64,000 nucleotides of DNA from an uncultured Pelagibacteraceae bacterium (GTDB taxonomy: Bacteria > Pseudomonadota > Alphaproteobacteria > Pelagibacterales > Pelagibacteraceae): positions 1 through 64,000 of the forward strand of contig CACDSY010000005.1 of assembly GCA_902555585.1 (NCBI GenBank), given 5' to 3'. The notes beneath the pieces were generated by a model that saw only the letters and a list, made by a program, of their open reading frames with translations, was not told the DNA's origin and searched no databases. This document shows positions 47,327-55,998 of this stretch, piece by piece. The position numbers and the translations under genes are program-made. Numbering within the stretch: the first letter of the stretch is position 1; every line of letters starts with the position of its first letter.

Positions 47327-48391
47327 TCAAATTTTTGGTTCCTGTTGTGTCATGCAGTGAATGGCTCCAAAACCCCAAATTAAATCACTACAATCAATAC
47401 CAACAACCTTTCTATTTGTAAAAAATTTTCTAAAAATTTTTAAAACTTTTTTGTCTTCTTTTACATTAAATACTGGAACCAAGACTGTTTTATTGCTTAT
47501 GAAAAAATTTAAATAACTTGCTGGGACACGAGTTTTGTTTATGACAACTGGGCTTGGCATAGGAATCTTTATAATTTTAAATTTTTTTCCATTTTCATCA
47601 CAACTATTTCTTAATATTTTTAAATTTTCTTTAAGAGCTTTATAATTTTTATCTGATCTATTATTTTCTATAGCTATCATAATTGTACTTTTTGAGACAA
47701 ATCTTGCAATATCATCGATATGACCGTGTGTGTCATCTCCAAAAATTCCTTTATTAAGCCAAATAAAATTTTTTGCATTTAAGTATTTTGAAAATAGATT
47801 TTCATAATCAATTTTTTTGAATCCTTTATTTCTCTCTTGTTTTCTACTTAATAAGCACTCCTTTGTAAGCAATATGGAGCCTGATCCATTGTTGTCAAAT
47901 ACACCTCCTTCCATCACTACTCTTACAAATTTTTTTGAATTTACTTTTTTAGGCAGAATACTTTTAATATTTAAGTACCTTCTAATATAATTATTGATTT
48001 TGTTATCATTTCCGAAATTTTTATATTTTGACCAGGCATTAAATTTAAAATCAAGCATGGTCATTTTTCGATTTTTCTTGTTGACTAAAAATATTGGTCC
48101 AGAATCTCTTAGCCAAAGTCTGTCCGTCTTAAGTTTATGAAATTTAATTTTAGAAATATTACAACCTAGTTTTTTTAAATATATTCTTGTGTTATTTATA
48201 TTTTTGCTGTTATTGACTAATAAATCTATTCTTTGATCTTTTGTTAAATATTTTATTATTTTTCCAACTACATTTGGAATTTTTTCAAATAGTCCAGGCC
48301 AATCATTTTTATTATGTGGCCACGCAATCCAAACTGATTTTTGAGGCTCCCATTCTGCTGGCATTCTAAATTCATCTATTTTTTTAATCAT
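47327..48391 (-). CDS. aguA: Agmatine deiminase
   Basis: Hydrolyses agmatine to N-carbamoylputrescine and ammonia. The 354-residue protein of the peptidyl-arginine-deiminase fold has the N-terminus MPAEWEPQKSVWIAWPHN, the acidic EGGVFDNNGSGS, the catalytic His in DDTHGHIDDIARFV, and the nucleophile Cys346 in AIHCMTQQEP at the C-terminus. It overlaps aguB by 8 bp and is the last gene of the polyamine operon. Confidence 0.93.
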   Translation of the reverse strand: MIKKIDEFRMPAEWEPQKSVWIAWPHNKNDWPGLFEKIPNVVGKIIKYLTKDQRIDLLVNNSKNINNTRIYLKKLGCNISKIKFHKLKTDRLWLRDSGPIFLVNKKNRKMTMLDFKFNAWSKYKNFGNDNKINNYIRRYLNIKSILPKKVNSKKFVRVVMEGGVFDNNGSGSILLTKECLLSRKQERNKGFKKIDYENLFSKYLNAKNFIWLNKGIFGDDTHGHIDDIARFVSKSTIMIAIENNRSDKNYKALKENLKILRNSCDENGKKFKIIKIPMPSPVVINKTRVPASYLNFFISNKTVLVPVFNVKEDKKVLKIFRKFFTNRKVVGIDCSDLIWGFGAIHCMTQQEPKI

Positions 48392-49265
48392 CTTCAGGAT
48401 TTTTAAGAATATCTTTATAAAATTCAGTTCTTCTATCTCTTAAAAAAGGCCAGTGTTGTCTAGCAGTGTCTATTTTTTTATAATCAACTTCGCAAACTAA
48501 AATATCTTCTTTCTTATTTCCTGCTTTTGCAATTATTTTACCACTAGGGTCAATCACCATTGAATTACCCCAAAATTCAATTTTTTTTTTCCCTTTTTTT
48601 TCTACCCCAACTCTATTTATAGCAGCCACATAAGTTCCATTAGCAATAGCATGAGATTTTTGTATTGTAATCCAAGAGTCTAATTGAGATTTTCCAAACT
48701 TTCTTTTTTCTTTTGGATGCCATCCAATAGCAGTAGGATAAAAAATAATTTGAGCTCCTTTTAAAGCCGTTAGTCTAGCGGCTTCGGGGAACCATTGATC
48801 CCAACATATAAGAGGACCTATCCTTCCAAATTTTGTTTTAACACTTTGAAATCCAAGGTCTCCAGGACTGAAATAAAATTTTTCATAATATCCTGGGTCA
48901 TCAGGTATGTGCATCTTACGATATTTAGATAAAATATTTCCATTTTCATTAATAATGATACTAGTGTTATGATAAAACCCAGATGTCTTTTTTTCAAACA
49001 TCGTAATATTTAATACAACACCAAGCTCTTTTGCTAGATCGCAAAATATTCTAGATGTTATTCCTGGAATTTTTTCTGCTAATTTAAAGTTTGAATGACT
49101 TTCTGTTTGGCAAAAATAATTAGTCAAAAATAGTTCCGGTAGACAAATTATCTTTGCTTTTTTTTTTGCAGCTTTTTTTATATTTTTTATAGCTAAATCA
49201 ATATTAGATTGAATTGTCCCTAAAGATTTACTTTGTATTAAACCGATTTTGATTTTTTTGATCAT
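48384..49265 (-). CDS. aguB: N-carbamoylputrescine amidase
   Basis: Nitrilase-family enzyme that converts N-carbamoylputrescine to putrescine, CO2 and ammonia. The catalytic triad is visible: Glu44 in LPELFL, Lys117 in YRKMHIPDDP, Cys154 in LICWDQWFPE. The C-terminal REHWPFLRDRR-like end (ARQHWPFLRDRRTEFY) is typical of AguB. The frame opens at TTG 49268, but ATG 49265 is the better start, three bases after the upstream gene. Confidence 0.94.
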   Translation of the reverse strand: MIKKIKIGLIQSKSLGTIQSNIDLAIKNIKKAAKKKAKIICLPELFLTNYFCQTESHSNFKLAEKIPGITSRIFCDLAKELGVVLNITMFEKKTSGFYHNTSIIINENGNILSKYRKMHIPDDPGYYEKFYFSPGDLGFQSVKTKFGRIGPLICWDQWFPEAARLTALKGAQIIFYPTAIGWHPKEKRKFGKSQLDSWITIQKSHAIANGTYVAAINRVGVEKKGKKKIEFWGNSMVIDPSGKIIAKAGNKKEDILVCEVDYKKIDTARQHWPFLRDRRTEFYKDILKNPEDD

Positions 49266-49268
49266 CAA

Positions 49269-50309
49269 TCAAAATATCTTGGAAAAATTTTTTCTCTCTC
49301 TATTTTTCCATTCACCTTTATGATAGGCGTCACTTGCTATTAAGGGTAATACACTTGTTGCTTCTGCAAAAACCATTTGCTCTTTGGTAATATCTACTTT
49401 GCCCCATGAGCTTGCTTCTTTTAATGTTGAGCTACTGCATGCTCCATCTCTCGAATCAGCAACAGTTATTTGAATAGCATATTTATGCATCTCTACATCT
49501 TTACCTAAAAGTTCAGCACATATGACAGTGTCTTGAATAAAATTTTTAGGTACTCCACCTCCAATCATAAAAAGACCTGATCCTTTAGATTTAATTTTAA
49601 TTTCAGTTAGTTCCCTAAACTCTCGTATTGAATCTATTGTGATATGATTTTTTGGATTTTTTTCTTGATGCATTACAAGTCCAAATCCTGCGCTTGAGTC
49701 AGTAAAAGCTGGACAGAAAATTGGAACGTTGTTGTCATAGGCAACCTCTATTAATGAATCTTTCTTCTTTGCGTTAGTTTTAAGATATTTGCCAATCTCT
49801 TTTATAAATTCTCTTGATGTATAACTTTTAGGCTCTAATTGATCTGCAATTTCTCCAATAGTTTTATCACACATCTGAAGCTCTTCTTCATCAATATAAG
49901 TGTCATATATTCTATCAACGTAGTTATTTCTTAGCTCTGTATCATCTTGATATTGCGATCCTTGATAATGTTTAAAACCAAGCGCCTCAAAGAAATCCAT
50001 ATCAATAATTGAAGCTCCAGTTGCCACTATTGCATCTACCATATTATATTTAACTAAATCTCTATAAATATGCATACATCCCGCAGCAGACGTTGATCCT
50101 GCAAGTGTTAAAAAGATTGTACAATCTTTATCTTTTATCATTTCATTATAAATATTTGCTGCATTTGCAGTCTCTCTTGAAACGAAAGACATTTTTTCCA
50201 TTGAAGAGACGATTTTTCTAGCATCGAAAGAAGTTATATCAATATGCTCTACTTCTTTACTAAGTAAATCACTTTTTCTATTATTTGATTGGTTTTTATT
50301 ATCTGACAT
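49269..50309 (-). CDS. Deoxyhypusine synthase-like protein (polyamine-modifying)
   Basis: 346-residue member of the deoxyhypusine synthase family. Bacteria lack the eIF5A target, and bacterial members are thought to make polyamines such as homospermidine by aminobutyl transfer. The NAD-fold pieces TLAGSTSAAGCMH and VATGASIIDMD are present, and the catalytic lysine of true DHS is kept in EASSWGK (Lys304). It sits between the ornithine/lysine decarboxylase (1-bp overlap) and AguB, so a polyamine substrate is strongly suggested. The exact reaction cannot be read from the sequence. Confidence 0.88.
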   Translation of the reverse strand: MSDNKNQSNNRKSDLLSKEVEHIDITSFDARKIVSSMEKMSFVSRETANAANIYNEMIKDKDCTIFLTLAGSTSAAGCMHIYRDLVKYNMVDAIVATGASIIDMDFFEALGFKHYQGSQYQDDTELRNNYVDRIYDTYIDEEELQMCDKTIGEIADQLEPKSYTSREFIKEIGKYLKTNAKKKDSLIEVAYDNNVPIFCPAFTDSSAGFGLVMHQEKNPKNHITIDSIREFRELTEIKIKSKGSGLFMIGGGVPKNFIQDTVICAELLGKDVEMHKYAIQITVADSRDGACSSSTLKEASSWGKVDITKEQMVFAEATSVLPLIASDAYHKGEWKNRERKNFSKIF

Positions 50310-51487
50310 TAAGCAACAAGAAACTCTTTATTTGCTTCTTTGTCATACATTGTCATGATTGGACTATCCTCAACTTCATAAATTTCATTAGAATAAAATC
50401 CATTAAAATTAGTTCTAAAAGTTAATCCATATGCTCCAAGCTGTCCTAGTTCTATATAATCATTTTCTTTTATATTATTTGGCAAAATAAAAGGGCCTTT
50501 CATATAATCCATACTATCACAAGTTGGGCCATAGAAATCAAAAGATGTTAATTTCTTAGAGATTACTCTTCCATCAGTTATCATTTTTGATGGATAAACT
50601 ATGTTAGGAACCCCAGCATCAAACAAAGTTCCATACGTTCCATCATTTATATAAAGTTTTTGTTTTTTTCTTAAATCAACTCTAACAATTGTTGATCCAC
50701 TTTCTGCAACAATTGCTCTTCCAGGTTCAGAAATAATTTCTGGAAGCTTATCCAATTTTAAATTACTTAAACCTTTTTTAATCTCGTTAAAATAAGCATC
50801 TAAAGATTGAGGAATAAGATCAGGGTAAATAGTAGGAAAGCCTCCTCCAACATTAATCACATTAGGTATAATTTTCGTTCTTTTAATTATATTATTGATT
50901 TCAAATATTCCTTTTGAATAAGATATTGGGTGCATACATTGTGATCCAACATGAAAACTAAGTCCAATTTTTTTAGAATATTGTTTTGTTAACCTGAGAA
51001 GTCCAGCCGCTTCATTATTAATTGCTCCAAATTTTTTTGATAAATCAATTTCTGCATGTTCATTAGATACAGAAACTCTAACAAATAACTCTAAGTCTTT
51101 AGCATAATTTGTACTTTCTAAAATTTTTATTAATTCATCTTTAGTATCCAAAGAAAAGGTCTTAACATTATATTTAAAATATGCCTCTTTAATGCTTTCT
51201 CTACTTTTAACTGTATGCATATAAGAACAATTTGCATTTGGACTTATTTTCCTTATAGCCTCTATTTCTTTTATAGATGCTACATCAAAATGATTAATCC
51301 CGCTTTCAACAATAGTTTTAAGAACTACTGGATGAGGGTTGGTTTTTAAGGCATAAAGTATTTTTCCAGGGAAATTTTTTTGAAAGTATTTAGAAGCCAA
51401 TTTGATTGACTCTTTTCTAATACAATAAACAGGTCCTGTCGGTCTCAGTTGATTAACTAATTCTTCAACTGACTTAAATTTTTGCAT
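50309..51487 (-). CDS. Ornithine/lysine decarboxylase, alanine-racemase fold
   Basis: PLP-dependent basic amino acid decarboxylase of 392 residues, eukaryotic-ODC-like fold. The PLP lysine is Lys48 in LYALKTN. Others are SFHVGSQC, the glycine loop GGGFPTIYP, EPGRAIVAESG and the C-terminal YGPTCDSMD with the cysteine and aspartate that act at the substrate. Putrescine from ornithine is the most likely product; some relatives accept lysine too. It is the first gene of the polyamine operon. Minus-strand AGAGGTG lies just before the ATG as ribosome site, and a hairpin with U-tract lies further upstream. Confidence 0.9.
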   Translation of the reverse strand: MQKFKSVEELVNQLRPTGPVYCIRKESIKLASKYFQKNFPGKILYALKTNPHPVVLKTIVESGINHFDVASIKEIEAIRKISPNANCSYMHTVKSRESIKEAYFKYNVKTFSLDTKDELIKILESTNYAKDLELFVRVSVSNEHAEIDLSKKFGAINNEAAGLLRLTKQYSKKIGLSFHVGSQCMHPISYSKGIFEINNIIKRTKIIPNVINVGGGFPTIYPDLIPQSLDAYFNEIKKGLSNLKLDKLPEIISEPGRAIVAESGSTIVRVDLRKKQKLYINDGTYGTLFDAGVPNIVYPSKMITDGRVISKKLTSFDFYGPTCDSMDYMKGPFILPNNIKENDYIELGQLGAYGLTFRTNFNGFYSNEIYEVEDSPIMTMYDKEANKEFLVA

Positions 51488-51512
51488 ATCCGCACCTCTA
51501 AAAAAAATTTAC

Positions 51513-51544
51513 AAAAAAAACCTGCATATCACATATGCAAGTTT
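51513..51544 (-). terminator. Intrinsic terminator/attenuator in polyamine operon leader
   Basis: On the minus strand AAACTTGCATAT (51544-51533), loop GTG, ATATGCAGGTTT (51529-51518) forms a 12-bp stem with one G-U pair, followed by an unbroken U run to 51513. The stem is perfect apart from the wobble only when read as minus-strand RNA; on the plus strand that pair becomes a C/A mismatch. It lies 26 bases upstream of the decarboxylase start. A terminator inside a leader points to attenuation. Confidence 0.7.
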
Positions 51545-51563
51545 CATAAATGCAGCATTTATG
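51545..51563 (-). repeat. Perfect 9-bp inverted repeat beside the attenuator
   Basis: CATAAATGC and GCATTTATG around a single central base, directly abutting the 5' side of the terminator hairpin on the minus strand. As RNA it would be an 8-bp hairpin with loop CTG. Its CTGCAT could alternatively pair with ATGCAG of the terminator 3' arm (6 bp), a possible anti-terminator. As DNA it could also be an operator. Confidence 0.7.
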
Positions 51564-51582
51564 GGAAATAATTAATAATGTA

Positions 51583-51618
51583 AAGTAAATAATGCTATTG
51601 AAATATTAAAATTTACTT
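51583..51618. repeat. 8-bp inverted repeat in the regA/polyamine divergent region
   Basis: AAGTAAAT (51583-51590) and ATTTACTT (51611-51618) are perfect inverted repeats with 20 bases between. They span the proposed regA -35 box, so they could be an operator for regA or the first hairpin of the opposite leader RNA. AT-rich composition makes chance occurrence a real alternative. Confidence 0.45.
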
Positions 51619-51627
51619 CCATATAAG
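51598..51627 (+). promoter_or_regulatory. Possible promoter of regA
   Basis: TTGAAA (51598-51603) and TATAAG (51622-51627) are 18 bases apart. The regA ATG begins only 4 bases after the -10 box, so if this promoter is real the message would be leaderless. Confidence 0.4.
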
Positions 51628-51631
51628 GGCT

Positions 51632-52195
51632 ATGATTAACCAACCAACACTCCAAAAATTAAGTGATTTTGAGGATAAATCGCTTTTAATCGTAGACGAT
51701 GACAATCCATTTAGACAAAGATTGGCTAGAGCTATGGAAAAAAAAGGTTTTACAGTTACACAAGCTGAGAGTGTAAAAATCGGTATTGAGACCGTAAAAT
51801 CACAAAGTCCGGCATTTGCTGTTGTGGATCTTAGATTAAATGATGGTAATGGACTAGAGGTAGTTAAAGAAATTCAAAAGGGAAACCTAAAAAGTAGAAT
51901 TATAATGTTAACTGGATATGGTAATATTCCAACAGCAGTTGCTGCAATTAAAGAGGGAGCAATTGATTATATTGCTAAGCCTGCAGATGCAGATGATGTT
52001 GAAAAAGCACTTTTAGCTGATCCAAATCAAAAACCAGCCCCACCTGAAAATCCAATGTCAGCGGATAGAGTAAAATGGGAGCACATTCATAGAGTTTTTG
52101 AGTTATGCAACAGAAATGTCTCTGAAACTGCAAGAAGACTAAAAATGCATAGAAGAACTCTTCAGAGAATACTGTCTAAAAGATCTCCTAGATAA
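51632..52195 (+). CDS. regA: RegA/PrrA/ActR family redox response regulator
   Basis: Two-domain response regulator, 187 residues. The receiver domain has the acidic pocket VDDDN and the phospho-acceptor Asp66 in VVDLRLNDG. A proline-rich linker (KPAPPENP) leads to a Fis-type helix-turn-helix at the C-terminus (NVSETARRLKMHRRTLQRIL), as in RegA/PrrA, global regulators of energy and carbon metabolism in alphaproteobacteria. The partner RegB kinase is not in this window. It lies divergent from the polyamine operon and converges with an ABC ATPase gene one base away. Confidence 0.93.
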   Translation: MINQPTLQKLSDFEDKSLLIVDDDNPFRQRLARAMEKKGFTVTQAESVKIGIETVKSQSPAFAVVDLRLNDGNGLEVVKEIQKGNLKSRIIMLTGYGNIPTAVAAIKEGAIDYIAKPADADDVEKALLADPNQKPAPPENPMSADRVKWEHIHRVFELCNRNVSETARRLKMHRRTLQRILSKRSPR

Positions 52196-52196
52196 T

Positions 52197-53126
52197 TTAA
52201 CTTTTTGTAAGTCTTAAAAATACATCTTCAAGATCTCCATCATCAGTTGAAATATCTTGTATTATTATATCTTGTTTTTTAATTTCTGAAATTATTGAGT
52301 CTATGCTTAGTTTACTCTTCTCATATGATAAAACTAACTTGTTTTTGTCATTTGATATAATTTTTAAAGATTCAAAAGTGTTATCTTGAATATTAGTTTT
52401 TTTATCTGTGGTGACATACACAATTTTTGTTTGAATTCTCTCTAAGAGATTTTTAGTCGTATCCAAAGCAACTAATTTTCCTCCACTTAGAATACCAATC
52501 CTATCACACATTTTTTCTGCTTCCTCAAGGTAATGAGTTGTTAGTATTGTTGTTACCCCTTGTTTGTTCAAAGATTTCACATTTTCCCACAATGTATTTC
52601 TAAGCTCCACATCAACTCCTGCGGTAGGCTCGTCCAAAATTATAATTGGGGGTTGATGCACCATAGCTTTTGCTACAAGTAATCTTCTCTTCATACCACC
52701 AGATAGGGCTCTAGCATAACTGTCAGCTTGTTCTTCTAATGATACCAACTTCAGTATAGTATCTGTAATTCTATCTTTTTCTTTAATTCCATAGAGCCCT
52801 GCTTGAAGCTCTAGGAGTTTTCTAGGACTAAAAAATGGATCAAAGTTTACCTCTTGTGGAACAATGCCAATAGAGGCTCTAACTTGTCTAGGATTTTTAT
52901 CTAAGTTAAACCCCCAAACATTAACTTCACCACCAGTTTTTACAACTGATCCACCTAATATGTTTATAAATGTACTCTTTCCGGCACCATTTGGTCCTAA
53001 TAGTCCAAAAATTTCACCTTCTTTCACCTCTAAGTTTAAATTATTAAGCGCATGAGTTTGTTTAGAACCGTTTTTTGAATAAATTTTATTTAAGTTTTTA
53101 ACAGTTAATACGTTTTTTTTATTCAT
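52197..53126 (-). CDS. ABC transporter ATP-binding protein (ABC-2 exporter type)
   Basis: ATPase subunit, 309 residues. Walker A GPNGAGKST near residue 44, signature LSGGMKRR, Walker B IIILDEPTAGVD and the switch His in TTHYLEEAEKMCDR are all intact. The roughly 90-residue C-terminal extension and close match to the YadG/DrrA style suggest export paired with an ABC-2 permease. No permease gene is adjacent: both neighbours are on the opposite strand. Substrate unknown. Confidence 0.88.
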   Translation of the reverse strand: MNKKNVLTVKNLNKIYSKNGSKQTHALNNLNLEVKEGEIFGLLGPNGAGKSTFINILGGSVVKTGGEVNVWGFNLDKNPRQVRASIGIVPQEVNFDPFFSPRKLLELQAGLYGIKEKDRITDTILKLVSLEEQADSYARALSGGMKRRLLVAKAMVHQPPIIILDEPTAGVDVELRNTLWENVKSLNKQGVTTILTTHYLEEAEKMCDRIGILSGGKLVALDTTKNLLERIQTKIVYVTTDKKTNIQDNTFESLKIISNDKNKLVLSYEKSKLSIDSIISEIKKQDIIIQDISTDDGDLEDVFLRLTKS

Positions 53127-53176
53127 ATGAGGGCATACATTTATTACATTTATAAAAATTAAGATATCATTACATT

Positions 53177-55948
53177 ATGGATAAAATTAAAAAAAGTGAC
53201 CATTTTTACTTAATAGATGGTTCGGGATACATTTTTAGAGCATATTATGCTCTTCCTCCTTTAACTAGAAAAAGTGATGGATTACCAGTGGGTGCTGTAA
53301 GCGGTTTTTGCAACATGCTTTTTAAATTATTAGAGGACTCTAAATCAAATGATAATTTAGAAAAACCGACTCACTTTGCTGTAATATTTGACTCAGCAAG
53401 AAAAAATTTTAGAAATGAAATATATTCAGAGTATAAAGGAAATAGATCTGACGCACCTGACGATCTAATTCCTCAATTTGAATACATCAGGAAATCTGTA
53501 AAAGCATTTAATTTACCTTCAATTGAGTTAATTAATTATGAGGCAGATGATTTAATTGCAACTTATGTAGAGAAAATTTTAGACTTAGGTGCAAAAGTAA
53601 CAATTGTTTCTTCCGACAAAGATTTAATGCAGCTTTATAAAAAAGGGGTGAGAATTTATGACCCAATGAAGAACAAGTTTATAAATCAAGACGATGTCCA
53701 CAATAAATTTGGAGTTACTCCAGAAAAAGTAATAGATGTACAATCTTTAGCTGGTGATAGCACAGATAATGTGCCAGGTGTACCCGGCATAGGAGTTAAA
53801 ACTGCAGCTGAATTGATAAACCAATATGGGACTTTAGAAAATTTATTAAGAAATGCATCAAAAATAAAACAAAATAAAAGAAGAGAAACTTTAATAAATA
53901 ACAAGGACGATGCAATTATAAGTAAAAAACTAGTTACATTAAAAAAAGATGTGCCTGTAAAAAATAAAATTGAAGAGTTCATATTGAAAAATGTTGATCA
54001 TGACAAGCTTTATACTTTTCTTAGAGAAATGGAATTTAATAGGCTGTTGAGTTCTGCCATCTCAAAGTATGGAGGTACAAATACTGGAACTAAAGATATT
54101 AATAAAAATTCAGAAAAAATAACAGAAATTAAGAAAAAAAATTATCAATTAATTAAAAATGAGAAAGAAATTGAAGATTGGATGAAACAATCGGAGGAAA
54201 TAGGTGAATTTGCAATAGATACTGAAACAACCTCATTAGACCCTCACACAGCAAACTTAGTAGGTATATCAATTTCTAACAGAATTGGAAATGCGTGTTA
54301 CATTCCATTAAATCACATTAGTGGAAATAATCTTAACGAAAAAAAAGTCTTAAGCATTCTTAAGAATTATTTAGAGGATGAGAGTATTAAAAAAATAGGA
54401 CAAAATATTAAATTTGATTTTATTGTTTTTTATAACCGTGGAATAACTCTAAATTCTATGGAAGATACTATGCTTATGTCTTACACACTAGATGCTGGCA
54501 AAAATAGGCATAATATGGATACGCTTTCAGAGATCCATCTAGGTCATGAAACTATTAAATTTAAAGATTTAGTTGGGACAGGGAAAAAACAACTTAATTT
54601 TTCTGAAGTTAATGTATCTGAAGCTAAAGATTATGCGGCTGAAGATGCAGATATTACATTTAGATTGTACAAAATTTTTTTAAAATCATTAAAAGCAGAA
54701 AAATTATTGAATATTTATGAGTTATTTGAAAAACCATTAATTAAAATACTAGCAGAGATGGAGATAAAAGGTATTAAACTTGATAAATCTTCGCTCAACA
54801 AACTGTCTTCAAAATTTTCAACGAAAATCGAAAAATTAGAAAAATCTATTTTTAAAATTTCAAAGAAAACATTTAATATAGCATCAACCAAGCAACTTGG
54901 TGAGATAATGTATAATGATTTAAAAATAGCAGCTTTAAAAAAAACAAAGAAGGGAAGTTTTGCAACTAGTGCTTCAGTTTTAGAGGACCTAGCTTTTAAA
55001 GGTTATGAATTTCCAAAACTTATCTTGGAATGGAGGCAAATTAGTAAACTTAAAAATACTTACTCAGACGCATTACCAGAGCATATAAATCAAAATACTA
55101 AAAGAGTACATACATCTTTTTTGTTAGCAGCTACTACAACAGGTAGACTTGCATCTAGTGATCCAAATTTACAAAATATTCCAATAAAAACAGATGATGG
55201 TAAGGATATAAGAAAAGCTTTTGTTTCTGAAAAAAACCACAAATTGATTTCAGCAGACTACAATCAAGTTGAGATGAGAATTTTGGCTGATCTAGCAGAT
55301 GTAAAACAGCTAAAAAAGGCTTTTTTAAATAATGAGGATATTCATACTTTGACAGCTAGTCAGGTTTTTGGAAAAGAAATTAATAAAATTGACTCAGAAA
55401 CAAGAAGAAAAGCAAAAGCAATCAACTTTGGAATAATTTATGGTATTTCACAGTATGGTTTAGCGAAACAAATCAATGTTTCTAACAATGAAGCAGAAGA
55501 ATTTTTAAATTCTTATTTTAAAAAATTTCCAGAAATTAAAGATTATATGAAAACTACTGTGAATTTTTGTAGAAAAAGTGGTTATGTAAGTAATATATTT
55601 GGAAGAAAAACTCATCTCACTGGAATTAACGACAAGAATTTTAATGTAAGAAATTTTCAAGAGAGGGCAGCGATAAATGCTCCAATTCAAGGGTCAGCAT
55701 CAGAAATAATGAGATTAGCAATGATCAGGATAAATAAAGAAATCTCAAATAATAAAAATAATAGTCTAAAAATGTTGTTACAAATTCATGATGAATTAAT
55801 TTTTGAAGAAAGCTCTAAAGAAACGAAAAAAAGTACAAAATTAATTAAGGATTTAATGTTGAGTGTGAAAGATAGTGAACTTCACTCATTTTCAATACCT
55901 CTTTTGGTCGATGTGAATATTGGAGAAAATTGGGGCGAACTTCATTGA
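53177..55948 (+). CDS. polA: DNA polymerase I
   Basis: Repair and Okazaki-fragment polymerase of 923 residues with all three parts. The 5'-nuclease domain occupies about residues 1-290 (YIFRAYYALPPL, then GDSTDNVPGVPGIG). The 3'-5' proofreading domain follows from about 330 with its metal residues kept in AIDTETTSLDP. The polymerase domain has motif A (ADYNQVEMRILADL), motif B (RRKAKAINFGIIYG) and motif C (QIHDELIFE). All active-site residues look intact. Confidence 0.98.
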   Translation: MDKIKKSDHFYLIDGSGYIFRAYYALPPLTRKSDGLPVGAVSGFCNMLFKLLEDSKSNDNLEKPTHFAVIFDSARKNFRNEIYSEYKGNRSDAPDDLIPQFEYIRKSVKAFNLPSIELINYEADDLIATYVEKILDLGAKVTIVSSDKDLMQLYKKGVRIYDPMKNKFINQDDVHNKFGVTPEKVIDVQSLAGDSTDNVPGVPGIGVKTAAELINQYGTLENLLRNASKIKQNKRRETLINNKDDAIISKKLVTLKKDVPVKNKIEEFILKNVDHDKLYTFLREMEFNRLLSSAISKYGGTNTGTKDINKNSEKITEIKKKNYQLIKNEKEIEDWMKQSEEIGEFAIDTETTSLDPHTANLVGISISNRIGNACYIPLNHISGNNLNEKKVLSILKNYLEDESIKKIGQNIKFDFIVFYNRGITLNSMEDTMLMSYTLDAGKNRHNMDTLSEIHLGHETIKFKDLVGTGKKQLNFSEVNVSEAKDYAAEDADITFRLYKIFLKSLKAEKLLNIYELFEKPLIKILAEMEIKGIKLDKSSLNKLSSKFSTKIEKLEKSIFKISKKTFNIASTKQLGEIMYNDLKIAALKKTKKGSFATSASVLEDLAFKGYEFPKLILEWRQISKLKNTYSDALPEHINQNTKRVHTSFLLAATTTGRLASSDPNLQNIPIKTDDGKDIRKAFVSEKNHKLISADYNQVEMRILADLADVKQLKKAFLNNEDIHTLTASQVFGKEINKIDSETRRKAKAINFGIIYGISQYGLAKQINVSNNEAEEFLNSYFKKFPEIKDYMKTTVNFCRKSGYVSNIFGRKTHLTGINDKNFNVRNFQERAAINAPIQGSASEIMRLAMIRINKEISNNKNNSLKMLLQIHDELIFEESSKETKKSTKLIKDLMLSVKDSELHSFSIPLLVDVNIGENWGELH

Positions 55949-55958
55949 AAACAAACAA

Positions 55959-55987
55959 TTGCCCTAATCTGAACAATTTAGTATTTT
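55959..55987 (+). promoter_or_regulatory. Possible promoter of chvI-chvG
   Basis: TTGCCC (55959-55964) and TATTTT (55982-55987) are 17 bases apart in the 50-bp polA-chvI gap. Transcription would begin about 5 bases before the chvI ATG. Matches to consensus are moderate. Confidence 0.35.
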
Positions 55988-55998
55988 TAATCTAATTT

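Noticed and set aside
49269..50309. Archaeal or eukaryotic contamination suggested by the deoxyhypusine-synthase-like gene
   Set aside because: Such genes are known in many bacteria, base composition matches the neighbours, and the gene is tightly embedded in a polyamine operon.
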